From Pollutimonas sp. M17 (lineage in GTDB: Bacteria; Pseudomonadota; Gammaproteobacteria; Burkholderiales; Burkholderiaceae_B): a DNA stretch of 64,000 nt. How positions within the stretch are numbered: the first letter of the stretch is position 1; each line of letters starts with the position of its first letter. The position numbers and the translations under genes were made by a program. Location: assembly GCF_025836975.1 (NCBI RefSeq), contig NZ_CP107548.1, forward strand, positions 1,550,001-1,614,000, read 5' to 3'. This document shows positions 26,938 through 36,006 of this stretch, piece after piece. The notes under the pieces were generated by a model. It did no database searches. It saw only the letters and a list, made by a program, of their open reading frames with translations, and had not been told where the DNA came from.

Positions 26938-27439
26938 TCGCAGGAAGGTTGTTTAACCAAGTTCGCATTCTACAATTTCGAGGGACTTCGCCGACACTAT
27001 AATCGTTCACCGGAAAATGCCGCCCGCGGGCTTTGAGCGCATGAGTGGAACCGGATCGCACGCAATGGCGGGCGGTTCGGTGTGGTGTTCCACCAAGAAT
27101 GGCTGATGGTCGGCGCTGCGGCCGGCCGCGCCCCGCAAACGTAACCATACCTTCATAATTGTGCGGAAATCGGCATGGAGCATGGCTTTCGCGAGGGTAT
27201 CCACAGAAACTGTGGATAATTCTGTGTACAAGTTCTCCGACATGCGCTATTTACCGGCTCTCGAGGTTCAGTGGCTAATTTGCGCTCAAGGGCCTAATAT
27301 TCATTATCTATATATTTATCAATAAGTTAGGGTGCTGTTTTAAAGCGGTGTTTGATCTGTGGCTTGAATTGGGTTGATATTTCATCGATTTGACAGGATG
27401 ATTTTCTCTGTGGAAAGAAATCACTAAAGGAAGGTGGTC
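26938..27439. other. 502-base gap between divergent exbB and xseA
   Basis: No convincing gene. It holds a perfect TATAAT on the plus strand (26998-27003) without a good -35, a 9-bp palindrome containing a DnaA-box sequence (27198-27218), and an AT-rich stretch at 27280-27420, unusual for this genome, that probably holds the xseA promoter. A 78-codon minus-strand frame at 27007-27243 lacks a ribosome site and family resemblance. Confidence 0.5.
27198..27218. repeat. Perfect 9-bp palindrome containing a DnaA-box sequence
   Basis: TATCCACAG and CTGTGGATA flank AAA. The right arm extends to TGTGGATAA (27211-27219... read as its complement TTATCCACA), a perfect DnaA consensus box; the left arm GTATCCACA matches 8 of 9. 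The sequence is seen directly; DnaA binding is inferred. Confidence 0.45.
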
Positions 27440-28789
27440 ATGCAGTCGAATGGGGCGTTCGCGGCAAGCGACGGGGTATGGACGGTAAGCCAGCTCAACC
27501 GCAGGGTGGGCGCGCTGCTGGAAGGCAATTTTTCGCGCATCTGGGTGCGCGGCGAGATATCCAACTTTACCCAGGCCGCATCGGGCCATTGGTATTTCTC
27601 CGTGAAGGACGAGGGCGCCGCCGTGCGGGCCATCATGTTCCGGGGGCGTGCACAGGCGGTGGGTTTCGTGCCCAGGCCGGGCGAAAAGTTCGAGTTCCGG
27701 GTCAATGTGACGCTGTACGAACCGCGCGGCGATTATCAATTGCAGGTCGAAAGCATGCGCCGCGCGGGGCGCGGCGATCTGCACGAGGCGTTTCTGGCGC
27801 TCAAGGAGAAGCTTGCCGCGGAAGGGCTCTTCGATCCGGGCCGCAAGCGCGACATCAATCCCATGCCGGGGGCGGTGGGCGTGGTCACTTCCCTGGCGGC
27901 GGCGGCCCTGCGCGACGTGTTGTCGGCGCTGGCCAGGCGCGCACCCCATGTATCCGTCGTGATTTATCCCGCAGCGGTGCAGGGGCTGGATGCCGCCGGA
28001 AAGTTGAATCAGGCCCTGGAGCAGGCCATCGCGCGGCGCGAGGTCGATACCATTCTTCTGGTTCGGGGCGGCGGCAGCCTGGAAGACCTTTGGAGCTTCA
28101 ACGACGAGGCGCTGGCGCGCACCATCGCCCGCAGCGCCATTCCCGTCATCAGCGGAGTGGGGCACGAGACCGATTTCACGATTGCCGATTTCGTGGCCGA
28201 CCTGCGCGCGCCCACGCCCACGGCGGCGGCGGAGCTTTGCTGCCGCAGCCGGGACAATTGCGTCAAGCAGCTGGGCGGCCTGAGCGCGACGCTGGCCGCC
28301 CAGCAGCGCCGCCTTCTGGAGCGCTGCGCCTTGCGCCTGGACCGGGCGGTCGCATTGCTGGTGTCGCCGCAACAGCGTCTGCGCCAGCAGAACGAGCGCC
28401 TGCAGGCCTTGAAGGGCAGGCTGGCACGGGCGGCCGCCCATCCTCATGAGCGTCATGCCGCCCGGCTGGCGGCCGCGCGGGTGCGCCTGGCACATGCCCA
28501 GCCCCGGCTGGACGGCTTGCGCGGCCAGCTCGACCGCAGGCAGCAGCAACTGGCCGATGCCGCCGTCCGCCAGATCGAGCGCAGGCGGCAGCGGCTGGAC
28601 GCCGCAACGCAGACGCTGCAAGCCTTGAGTCCCCGCAACATACTGGATCGCGGCTACGCCATCGTCCGCAAGGAAAGCGGGGATATCGTGAAAAATGCGT
28701 TAGACTTGAGTGTTGGCGATCAGCTTAATGTTGAGCTTGGCCGGGGCAGGCTGCAGGTGGGTGTTCTACAGGCACATGGCTTGCTCTGA
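27440..28789 (+). CDS. xseA: Exodeoxyribonuclease VII large subunit
   Basis: With XseB it degrades single-stranded DNA in both directions. The 449-residue protein has an N-terminal OB-fold ([24 protein letters not shown], near residue 35), the catalytic domain ([18 protein letters not shown] near 154; [17 protein letters not shown] near 207; [18 protein letters not shown] near 237) and a long Arg/Gln/Leu-rich coiled coil (about 270-400). GTG at 27434 could also start, but ATG at 27440 is better spaced from AAAGGAAGG. xseB is not adjacent. sodB follows after 83 bases. Confidence 0.97.
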   Translation: MQSNGAFAASDGVWTVSQLNRRVGALLEGNFSRIWVRGEISNFTQAASGHWYFSVKDEGAAVRAIMFRGRAQAVGFVPRPGEKFEFRVNVTLYEPRGDYQLQVESMRRAGRGDLHEAFLALKEKLAAEGLFDPGRKRDINPMPGAVGVVTSLAAAALRDVLSALARRAPHVSVVIYPAAVQGLDAAGKLNQALEQAIARREVDTILLVRGGGSLEDLWSFNDEALARTIARSAIPVISGVGHETDFTIADFVADLRAPTPTAAAELCCRSRDNCVKQLGGLSATLAAQQRRLLERCALRLDRAVALLVSPQQRLRQQNERLQALKGRLARAAAHPHERHAARLAAARVRLAHAQPRLDGLRGQLDRRQQQLADAAVRQIERRRQRLDAATQTLQALSPRNILDRGYAIVRKESGDIVKNALDLSVGDQLNVELGRGRLQVGVLQAHGLL

Positions 28790-28872
28790 GCGCCAGGGTT
28801 CAACGTTTACCTATGCGCTAAAACGTGCTTCTCATCGGCACCCCGACTGGTTTTTTTTGAAGGAAATCGAAC

Positions 28873-29451
28873 ATGGCTTTCACGCTTCCCCCGCTTCCGT
28901 ACGCACTCGACGCTTTGGCTCCGACCATCTCCAAGGAAACGCTCGAATTCCACTACGGCAAGCATCATCAAGCTTACGTCACCAACCTGAACAACCTGAT
29001 CGCCGGCACGGAATTCGAATCGGCTTCCCTGGAAGACATCATCAAGAAGTCGTCGGGGGGCATCTTCAACAATGCGGCCCAGGTCTGGAATCACACCTTC
29101 TACTGGAGCAGCATGTCGCCCAACGGCGGCGGCGAACCCACCGGCGCCCTGCTGACGGCCATCAATGCCAAATGGGGCAGTGTTGCGGCCTTCAAGGAAG
29201 CCTTCAACAAATCGGCCGCCGGCAACTTCGGTTCGGGCTGGACCTGGCTGGTCAAGAAGCCCGATGGCTCGCTCGACATCGTCAACACCAGCAACGCCGC
29301 CACGCCCCTGACCACGTCCGACGTACCCCTGATGACCTGTGACGTCTGGGAACACGCCTATTACATCGACTATCGCAACGCGCGTCCCAAGTATCTGGAA
29401 AGCTTCTGGAATCTGGTCAACTGGGAATTCGCCGCATCCAACCTGGGTTGA
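28873..29451 (+). CDS. sodB: Superoxide dismutase, iron type
   Basis: Disproportionates superoxide in the cytoplasm. The 192-residue protein has the usual length and metal ligands: His in [11 protein letters not shown] (near residue 27), His in NHTFYW (near 74), and Asp and His in [11 protein letters not shown] (near 157-161). The residues [11 protein letters not shown] favour the iron rather than manganese form. It has a GGAAAT-type ribosome site and a strong terminator after it, and is probably transcribed alone. Confidence 0.96.
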   Translation: MAFTLPPLPYALDALAPTISKETLEFHYGKHHQAYVTNLNNLIAGTEFESASLEDIIKKSSGGIFNNAAQVWNHTFYWSSMSPNGGGEPTGALLTAINAKWGSVAAFKEAFNKSAAGNFGSGWTWLVKKPDGSLDIVNTSNAATPLTTSDVPLMTCDVWEHAYYIDYRNARPKYLESFWNLVNWEFAASNLG

Positions 29452-29484
29452 TCGCCCAGGCCGGCACAGGCCCTGTTGTCCCCG

Positions 29485-29509
29485 CCCCGGCAGTGCCGGG
29501 GTTTTTTTT
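29485..29509 (+). terminator. Intrinsic terminator of sodB
   Basis: CCCCGGC (29485-29491) and GCCGGGG (29495-29501) form a 7-bp GC stem with a 3-base loop, followed by eight T. It begins 34 bases after the sodB stop. Confidence 0.9.
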
Positions 29510-29672
29510 CGTCGCGGGCCAAGAAAAACATAGGCGGCCACGGCGTGGACAGCTTGCGCCCGATGCGCGGGAATTGTGGCTGAATGCGCTAAGATAAGTT
29601 CACTGGGTGGCCGCTGACGGCGGCCGCCGCCTTTTCGGGATCCCGCTTTTTTCATTCCTTCCAGGTTCGACC

Positions 29673-30878
29673 ATGACGACTGACGCTTTTATCTGCGATG
29701 CGATTCGCACCCCTTTCGGCCGCTACGGCGGCGCGCTGGCGCCCGTGCGCACCGATGACCTGGCCGCCATTCCCCTGAAGGCCCTGATGCAGCGCAATCC
29801 GGATGTGGACTGGACCAGGCTGGACGATGCGCTGTTCGGCTGCGCCAACCAGGCCGGCGAAGACAATCGCAACGTGGCGCGCATGGCGACCCTGCTTGCG
29901 GGCCTGCCCATCGATGTGCCGGGCGCAACCATCAATCGTCTGTGCGGATCGGGCCTGGACGCCATCGGCTCGGCCGCGCGCGCCATCCGTGCCGGCGATG
30001 CGCAATTCGTTCTGGCCGGCGGCGTGGAAAGCATGAGCCGCGCCCCCTTCGTCATGGGCAAGGCCGAAACCGCGTTTTCGCGCAATGCCGCCATTTTCGA
30101 CACCACCATAGGCTGGCGCTTCATCAACAAGCAGCTCAAGGCGCAGTACGGCGTCGACTCCATGCCCGAGACGGCCGAGAATGTCGCCGACCAGTACAAG
30201 GTCTCCCGCGCCGACCAGGATGCTTTTGCGCTGGCCAGCCAGACCAAGACCGCAGCCGCTCAGAAGGCCGGATTCTTCCAGTCTGAAATCACGCCGGTCT
30301 CTATTCCGCAGCGCAAGGGCGATCCGGTGGTGGTGGACACCGACGAGCATCCCCGCGAAACGACGCTGGAGGCCCTGGCGCGCTTGAAACCCATCGTTCG
30401 GCCCAATGGCACGGTTACGGCCGGCAATGCCTCCGGTGTCAACGACGGCGCCTGCGCCTTGCTGGTCGCATCCGAATCCATGGCCCGCGAACAAGGCCTG
30501 ACGCCGCGCGCGCGGGTCGTCGCCATGGCCACCGCGGGTGTGGAGCCGCGCATCATGGGCATAGGCCCCGCGCCAGCCTCGCAAAAAGTCTTGGCGCTGG
30601 CCGGTCTTTCCATAGCCCAGATGGACGTCATCGAATTGAACGAAGCCTTCGCATCCCAGGGCCTGGCCGTATTGCGCCTGCTGGGCTTGCAGGACGACGA
30701 TCCGCGCGTGAACCCGAACGGCGGGGCGATTTCCCTGGGCCATCCCCTTGGCGCCAGCGGCGCCCGCCTGGCGCTGACCGCTGTGAACCAGTTGCACCAG
30801 ACCGGCGGCCGCTACGCGCTTTGCACGATGTGCATCGGGGTGGGGCAGGGGATTGCCGTGATTCTGGAGCGCGTATAG
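29673..30878 (+). CDS. pcaF: 3-oxoadipyl-CoA / acetyl-CoA acyltransferase (thiolase)
   Basis: Thiolase of 401 residues from the ATG at 29673; the frame extends further upstream without support. The nucleophilic Cys91 lies in NRLCGSGLDAIG, the second active-site region is NPNGGAISLGHPLGASGARL, and the third is CTMCIGVGQG. The stretch LFGCANQAGEDNRNVARMATLLAGLP is characteristic of 3-oxoadipyl-CoA thiolases (PcaF/PaaJ), which cleave 3-oxoadipyl-CoA to succinyl-CoA and acetyl-CoA in aromatic degradation. No other pca or paa gene lies nearby, so a more general beta-ketothiolase role is possible. Confidence 0.88.
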   Translation: MTTDAFICDAIRTPFGRYGGALAPVRTDDLAAIPLKALMQRNPDVDWTRLDDALFGCANQAGEDNRNVARMATLLAGLPIDVPGATINRLCGSGLDAIGSAARAIRAGDAQFVLAGGVESMSRAPFVMGKAETAFSRNAAIFDTTIGWRFINKQLKAQYGVDSMPETAENVADQYKVSRADQDAFALASQTKTAAAQKAGFFQSEITPVSIPQRKGDPVVVDTDEHPRETTLEALARLKPIVRPNGTVTAGNASGVNDGACALLVASESMAREQGLTPRARVVAMATAGVEPRIMGIGPAPASQKVLALAGLSIAQMDVIELNEAFASQGLAVLRLLGLQDDDPRVNPNGGAISLGHPLGASGARLALTAVNQLHQTGGRYALCTMCIGVGQGIAVILERV

Positions 30879-30953
30879 ATATAGAGGGCCTGCAGGCGCG
30901 CCGCCTGGCCGCGCCTCTTGCCGGGGCGCTCGGGATGCTTGTGCTTGCGGGCC

Positions 30954-31424
30954 CTAAGGACGCGGCAAGCCGCGGATGACGGCGCCCGCCTTGATGGAAT
31001 GCGCACGGAACCAGCCTTGCTGCATTTCGAGCGCATACAGCATGGGCGCTTTCGGGCAGTGCGAATCCAGCGTGTTCGGCTGCATGTCGGCGATGTTCAC
31101 GATGGCGCCCCCGGAGTCGATGAAGGCGATCGACAGGGGCAGGGGCGTGTTTTTCATCCAGAAGCAGGTGGCGGTCGGGCTGTCGAACACGAACAGCATG
31201 CCATGATTCTCGGGCAGCGATGCCCGGTTCATCAGGCCGTAAGAGCGGCTGGCATCGGTGGCCGCCACCTCGGCCTGGACCTTGTGACCCTCTATGGACA
31301 ACTGGGCGGTGGGCAGCAGCATGGCCTGCCCCCGGGCTGCAAGGGGCAGGGCGGCCGCCAGCAGGAGGCAGGCGCGAAAAAAAACAGGGCTGAAAAGCCC
31401 TGTAGATCGAAACGATTTATGCAT
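30954..31424 (-). CDS. DUF192 family exported protein
   Basis: A 156-residue protein from the ATG at 31424 with a probable signal peptide (HKSFRSTGLFSPVFFRACLLLAAALPLAARGQA). The mature part carries the DUF192 core: RSYGLMNRASLPENHGMLFVFDS, CFWMKNTPLPLSIAFID and VNIADMQPNT. The function is unknown; it is probably periplasmic. A strong intrinsic terminator lies inside its first 15 codons, so expression from the upstream cold-shock promoter requires readthrough. The next in-frame ATG would remove the signal peptide. Confidence 0.88.
   Translation of the reverse strand: MHKSFRSTGLFSPVFFRACLLLAAALPLAARGQAMLLPTAQLSIEGHKVQAEVAATDASRSYGLMNRASLPENHGMLFVFDSPTATCFWMKNTPLPLSIAFIDSGGAIVNIADMQPNTLDSHCPKAPMLYALEMQQGWFRAHSIKAGAVIRGLPRP
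31377..31403 (-). terminator. Intrinsic terminator of the cold-shock gene, located inside the DUF192 coding start
   Basis: On the minus strand, ACAGGGCT and AGCCCTGT form a perfect 8-bp stem with a TTTC loop and are followed by seven or eight T. It begins 61 bases after the cold-shock stop but 21 bases after the DUF192 ATG. Confidence 0.85.
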
Positions 31425-31463
31425 TGTTATTAACGATGGAACCAACGCCGAGGCGGCTTTGGC

Positions 31464-31709
31464 TCAGGCAGCCGTGATATTGAGTGCTTGTTTGCCTTTT
31501 GGTCCTTGTGCGATTTCAAAAGCGACTTTCTGGCCTTCTTTCAGGGTCTTGAAGCCGTTCATTTGGATAGATGAAAAGTGCGCGAATAGGTCTTCGCCCC
31601 CATTGTCGGGGGTAATAAATCCGAAACCCTTGGCATCGTTGAACCATTTGACGGTTCCTGTCAACTTTTGTGTATCCCCAGGCATGGAGGTTGCGGTTGA
31701 ATCAGACAT
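31464..31709 (-). CDS. Cold-shock protein (CspA family)
   Basis: An 81-residue single-stranded nucleic-acid-binding protein. The OB-fold shows RNP1 (KGFGFI) and RNP2 (DLFAHF) with the opening [20 protein letters not shown]. The first 13 residues ([13 protein letters not shown]) extend the usual start; a second ATG lies at codon 9, but GAGAGG precedes the first. It is divergent from clpS. A promoter at 31818-31847 would give a leader of about 100 bases, as in other csp genes. Confidence 0.95.
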   Translation of the reverse strand: MSDSTATSMPGDTQKLTGTVKWFNDAKGFGFITPDNGGEDLFAHFSSIQMNGFKTLKEGQKVAFEIAQGPKGKQALNITAA

Positions 31710-31817
31710 GCGGACTGCCTCTCGACTATAGTGTTAGATTGAAACTTGACTACAAGGTTTACCTTTAGCCTTTGGATTCTGGCATGCAGCATACTTCCAA
31801 GCACTCAGAATACTACG

Positions 31818-31847
31818 ATAATGCGCAATTTACCCTAACATAGTCAA
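31818..31847 (-). promoter_or_regulatory. Putative promoter of the cold-shock gene
   Basis: On the minus strand, -35 TTGACT (31847-31842) and -10 CATTAT (31823-31818) are 18 bases apart. The predicted leader of about 100 bases fits cold-shock mRNAs with regulated 5' regions. Confidence 0.45.
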
Positions 31848-31871
31848 CTATGGAAACCACTAGTATCTGCC

Positions 31872-32195
31872 ATGGCTACACAAATCGAAAACCAACGCGA
31901 CACGGTTCTTGATCGCCAGCCCGCCAAGCTGGCTCCTCCCCCCATGTACCAGGTCGTCCTGCTGAATGATGACTACACCCCGATGGAGTTCGTGGTCAAC
32001 GTCCTGCAGCGTATTTTCGGTAAATCCGAGGAGGAAGCCGCCCGCATCATGCTCAAGGTGCACCATGAAGGCAGGGGCGTCTGCGGCGTCTATCCGCGCG
32101 ACATCGCCGCCACCCGGGTCGAGATGGTCCGACAGCTTGCCCATGCCCGCCAGCATCCTTTGCAATGCGTGATGGAGCCGGCGCCCGACGCTTAG
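31872..32195 (+). CDS. clpS: ATP-dependent Clp protease adaptor ClpS
   Basis: Delivers N-degron substrates to ClpAP. The 107-residue protein has a flexible N-terminus and the conserved core [21 protein letters not shown] (residues about 22-42), then [34 protein letters not shown]. The N-end-binding pocket residues (Asn-Asp in [12 protein letters not shown] and His in KVHHEG) are intact. It lies 199 bases before clpA, the universal arrangement. Confidence 0.97.
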   Translation: MATQIENQRDTVLDRQPAKLAPPPMYQVVLLNDDYTPMEFVVNVLQRIFGKSEEEAARIMLKVHHEGRGVCGVYPRDIAATRVEMVRQLAHARQHPLQCVMEPAPDA

Positions 32196-32316
32196 CCGCA
32201 ACGCCTTCCGGCCTTATTTTACGGGCCGATTCGCGGCGCAAAAAAATACGGGTATAGTAAGGTTGACGATGGTGCTGAGGCTATCTGGTAACACCAAGAT
32301 GACTCTTTTATTAATG

Positions 32317-32347
32317 TTGATACGCAAGGTCGATTTAGTCATAGAAT
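32317..32347 (+). promoter_or_regulatory. Candidate promoter of clpA
   Basis: TTGATA (32317-32322) and TAGAAT (32342-32347) are 19 bases apart, slightly longer than optimum, about 40 bases before the clpA GTG. A separate clpA promoter would explain the 199-base gap after clpS. Confidence 0.35.
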
Positions 32348-32394
32348 AGGATTTATCGAATTGTTTGTCCGCTCCGATATGTGATGGAGGAAGC

Positions 32395-34716
32395 GTGATC
32401 TCCGAAGAACTTGAAGTCAGCCTGCACATGGCCTTTGTCGAGGCCCGCACTGCACGACACGAATTTATTACCGTAGAGCATCTGCTGCTCTCGCTGCTCG
32501 ACAACGCCGCCGCCGCCGAGGTGTTGCGCGCCTGCTCCGCCAACATCGACGTCCTGCGCCAGGAACTGCGTAAATTCATCAGCGAGAACACACCGGTTTT
32601 CCCCGGTGAAGACGAAGTCGACACCCAGCCCACCCTGGGCTTCCAGCGCGTCATCCAGCGCGCCATCATGCATGTGTCCTCGGGTAATTCCAACCGTAAT
32701 TCAGTCACCGGCGCCAATGTGCTGGTGGCCATGTACGGCGAGAAAGACTCCCATGCCGTCTATTTCCTGCAGCAGCAGGGCGTTACCCGCCTGGACGTGG
32801 TCAATTACCTTTCGCACGGCATCACCAAGGCCGCCGAAGAAGCGCCGGCCGAACCGGTCCGGGCCCAGGCGCCCGAAGTCGAGCCCAAGTCCGACCAGCA
32901 GAAGTCGCCGCTCGAACTGTATGCAACCGACCTGAACTCCGAGGCGCGCCAGGGGCGCATCGATCCCCTGATCGGCCGCGAGCACGAGGTCGAACGGGTC
33001 ATACAGGTGCTTTGCCGCCGCCGCAAGAACAATCCCCTGCTGGTGGGCGAGGCGGGCGTGGGCAAGACGGCCATCGCCGAGGGCCTGGCCTGGCGCATCA
33101 CCCAAAGCGACGTGCCCGAGATCCTGGCCGACGCCGAGGTCTATGCGCTCGATATGGGCGCCTTGCTGGCCGGCACCAAGTACCGCGGCGATTTCGAGCA
33201 GCGCCTGAAGGGCGTGCTCAAGACGCTCAAGGACAACCGCAACGCCATACTCTTCATCGACGAGATCCATACCCTCATTGGGGCGGGTTCCGCCTCGGGC
33301 GGAACGCTGGACGCGTCCAACCTGCTCAAGCCGGCGCTGTCCTCCGGCCAGCTCAAGTGCCTGGGCGCCACCACCTACACCGAGTACCGGGGTATCTTCG
33401 AGAAAGATCATGCCCTGTCGCGCCGCTTCCAGAAAATCGACGTGGCCGAGCCCACGGTCCAGCAGACCATACAGATATTGCGCGGACTGAAGGGCCACTT
33501 CGAGGCCCACCACGGCGTGCGGTATTCGTCGGCCGCCATCACGGCCGCCGCAGAGCTGTCGGCGCGCCACATCAACGACCGCTTCCTTCCGGACAAGGCC
33601 ATCGACGTCATTGATGAGGCCGGCGCCGCCCAGCGCCTGCTGCCGCGTTCGCGCCAGAAGAAAATCATCGGCAAGGCCGAAGTCCAGGCCACCGTGGCCA
33701 AGATCGCCCGCATACCGCCGCAAAGCGTGTCCAACGACGACCGCAACAAGCTTGCCACGCTCGAACGAGACCTGAAAACCGTGGTCTTCGGTCAGGATCC
33801 GGCCATCGAGGCCCTTGCGGCTGCCATCAAGATGGCCCGTTCCGGCCTGGGCCGGCCCGACAAACCCATCGGTTCATTCCTGTTCTCGGGCCCGACCGGC
33901 GTCGGAAAGACCGAAGTCGCGCGGCAGCTGGCTTTCGTGCTGGGGGTCGAGCTGCTGCGTTTCGACATGTCCGAATACATGGAACGCCATACGGTGTCGC
34001 GCCTGATCGGCGCGCCTCCGGGCTACGTCGGCTTCGATCAGGGCGGCCTGCTTACCGAAGCCGTCAGCAAGCAGCCGCATTGCGTGCTGCTGCTCGACGA
34101 AATCGAAAAGGCGCACCCCGACGTCTACAACATCCTGCTGCAGGTCATGGATCACGGCACCCTGACCGACAACAACGGGCGCAAATCCGATTTCCGCAAC
34201 GTCATCCTGGTCATGACCACCAACGCCGGCGCCGAGGCGCTCAATCGCAGCACGATCGGTTTCGCGGCACCGCCCAAGACCGGCGACGAAATGGCCGACA
34301 TCAAGCGGCTGTTCACGCCCGAATTCCGCAATCGGCTCGACGCCATCATCGGCTTCACGCCGCTGTCGCGCGATGTCATCCTGCGGGTGGTCGACAAGTT
34401 CCTCATGCAGCTTGAAGACCAGCTGCACGAAAAGCGGGTCGATGTGGTGTTCTCGCAGGCGCTGCGCGATCACCTGGCCAAAGAAGGCTTCGATCCGGCC
34501 ATGGGGGCACGCCCCATGCAGCGGCTCATCCAGGACACCATACGGCGTGCCCTGGCCGACGAGCTTCTGTTCGGGCGCCTGGTCGACGGCGGCCATGTCG
34601 AAGTCGATCTGGATCACGACGGCAAGGTTCAGCTGGCTTTTTCAGACAAGTCCGGCAAGCCGGGCGGCGCCAGGCAGGCCTCGCCGTCCCATCCGGAACC
34701 CGAGCTTGTCGACTAG
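32395..34716 (+). CDS. clpA: ATP-dependent Clp protease ATP-binding subunit ClpA
   Basis: Hexameric AAA+ unfoldase that feeds ClpP. The 773-residue protein starts at a GTG (ISEELEVSLHMAF follows) preceded by GGAGGAAGC; the frame continues 10 codons upstream without homology. It has the N-domain (residues 1-140), D1 (Walker A GEAGVGKTAIAEG, Walker B AILFIDEIH) and D2 (GPTGVGKTEVARQ; VLLLDEIEKAHPDVY), and the IGF ClpP-binding region near residue 620 in NRLDAIIGFTPLS. The C-terminus is Pro/Glu-rich. No clpP is nearby. Confidence 0.97.
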   Translation: MISEELEVSLHMAFVEARTARHEFITVEHLLLSLLDNAAAAEVLRACSANIDVLRQELRKFISENTPVFPGEDEVDTQPTLGFQRVIQRAIMHVSSGNSNRNSVTGANVLVAMYGEKDSHAVYFLQQQGVTRLDVVNYLSHGITKAAEEAPAEPVRAQAPEVEPKSDQQKSPLELYATDLNSEARQGRIDPLIGREHEVERVIQVLCRRRKNNPLLVGEAGVGKTAIAEGLAWRITQSDVPEILADAEVYALDMGALLAGTKYRGDFEQRLKGVLKTLKDNRNAILFIDEIHTLIGAGSASGGTLDASNLLKPALSSGQLKCLGATTYTEYRGIFEKDHALSRRFQKIDVAEPTVQQTIQILRGLKGHFEAHHGVRYSSAAITAAAELSARHINDRFLPDKAIDVIDEAGAAQRLLPRSRQKKIIGKAEVQATVAKIARIPPQSVSNDDRNKLATLERDLKTVVFGQDPAIEALAAAIKMARSGLGRPDKPIGSFLFSGPTGVGKTEVARQLAFVLGVELLRFDMSEYMERHTVSRLIGAPPGYVGFDQGGLLTEAVSKQPHCVLLLDEIEKAHPDVYNILLQVMDHGTLTDNNGRKSDFRNVILVMTTNAGAEALNRSTIGFAAPPKTGDEMADIKRLFTPEFRNRLDAIIGFTPLSRDVILRVVDKFLMQLEDQLHEKRVDVVFSQALRDHLAKEGFDPAMGARPMQRLIQDTIRRALADELLFGRLVDGGHVEVDLDHDGKVQLAFSDKSGKPGGARQASPSHPEPELVD

Positions 34717-34731
34717 AGCTCCGGGGCGCTG

Positions 34732-36006
34732 ATGGCGGACGCCCCGGTCGTCGCCTGCCGGCACTGCGCGACGCTGCATGAGCGCGTGCCGATAGAGCCC
34801 GGCGCGGTGGCCATGTGCAGGCGCTGCGGCTATGCGCTGTTCCGCAACAGCATGATTTCACCCGATGGCTGGATTGCCCTGACGGCGACGGCCCTGATCG
34901 TTTTCGCGATCGCCAATTATTTCCCCATCGCCCGCCTGAACATCCAGGGCATGAGCATCCAGGCGTCGCTGCCCGGGGCCCTCTACCTGACCTGGCAGGA
35001 AGGGCACCGGGTTCTGGCGATCATGACGGGGCTGTTCGGATTCTGGCTGCCGCTGACGCAGCTGTTCGTCCTGCTTTGGGCATTGATGGCGGTACGGGCG
35101 CGCCGCCTGCCGGCCGATTTCCGCCATGGCATGCGTCTGCTGCGCCACGTGGAGCCCTGGAGCATGGTGCCGGTGCTGATGCTGGGCATACTCGTGGCCA
35201 TCGTCAAGTTCGCCGGACTTGCCACCATACAGCCGGAGCCCGCCATCTGGGCCTTCGCGCTCCTGGCTTTTCTGATCACCGCACTGAGCAGGCTGACCGC
35301 CCATCGGCTGTGGCGCCACGCCGAAGATGCCGGGCTGGTGCCCAATGCCGCAATCGATCCGTCGGCGGGCGGTCCCGTGGCGTCCTGCGAATCCTGCGGC
35401 TTCGTCCAAAGCCTGCCATCCGCGTCCTCGCCGGTCCCTTGCGAGCGCTGCGGGGCGCGTATCCATTTTCGCAAGCCGGATTCGTTTTCCCGCGTTTGGG
35501 CGCTGGTGATCGCCGCATCGATCATCTACATTCCCGCCAACGTGCTGCCCGTCATGCGCGTGCGCACCGCAACCAGCGACGGCGCGCACACGATATTGGG
35601 CGGGGTTATCGAGCTGTGGAGGCTGGGCTCCTGGGATCTGGCCGTGATCGTATTCATTGCCAGCGTCGTCGTTCCCATGACCAAGTTGCTGGCCTTGATG
35701 GTGCTTATGGTAAAACACCACTGGCGGGGCAGCGTGGTTCAGCGCCAGCGCACACGGCTCTACGAGCTGATTGAGTTCATCGGCCAATGGTCCATGCTCG
35801 ACGTGTTCGTGGTGATCCTGATGACGGCCATGGCCAATTTTCCCGGAATATCGCAGGTCATAGCCGGCCCCGGCGCGGCAAGCTTCGGCGTGGTGGTCAT
35901 CCTTACCATGCTGGCCACCATGAGCTACGATCCGCGCTGCGGATGGGACAGGCGGGCCGGGCGCAGGGCCAACCCGCCTGGGCACAGGTTAAAGAGAAAC
36001 GCATGA
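34732..36006 (+). CDS. pqiA: Intermembrane transport protein PqiA (paraquat-inducible protein A)
   Basis: Inner-membrane protein of 424 residues with two PqiA domains. Each begins with a zinc ribbon: CRHC..CRRCG (residues about 9-36) and CESCG..CERCG (about 220-241), and each is followed by four hydrophobic helices. With PqiB and PqiC it forms a lipid-transport path between the membranes. The stop overlaps the pqiB start as ATGA. Its start lies 15 bases after clpA, so it may share the clpA transcript. Confidence 0.94.
   Translation: MADAPVVACRHCATLHERVPIEPGAVAMCRRCGYALFRNSMISPDGWIALTATALIVFAIANYFPIARLNIQGMSIQASLPGALYLTWQEGHRVLAIMTGLFGFWLPLTQLFVLLWALMAVRARRLPADFRHGMRLLRHVEPWSMVPVLMLGILVAIVKFAGLATIQPEPAIWAFALLAFLITALSRLTAHRLWRHAEDAGLVPNAAIDPSAGGPVASCESCGFVQSLPSASSPVPCERCGARIHFRKPDSFSRVWALVIAASIIYIPANVLPVMRVRTATSDGAHTILGGVIELWRLGSWDLAVIVFIASVVVPMTKLLALMVLMVKHHWRGSVVQRQRTRLYELIEFIGQWSMLDVFVVILMTAMANFPGISQVIAGPGAASFGVVVILTMLATMSYDPRCGWDRRAGRRANPPGHRLKRNA

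Noticed and set aside
27198-27218. Replication origin
   Set aside because: Only one pair of DnaA boxes, no dnaA/dnaN/gyrB neighbourhood and no cluster of AT-rich 13-mers, so oriC is not supported.
27007-27243. 78-codon minus-strand frame between exbB and xseA
   Set aside because: No ribosome site, no family resemblance, and it runs across the DnaA-box palindrome.
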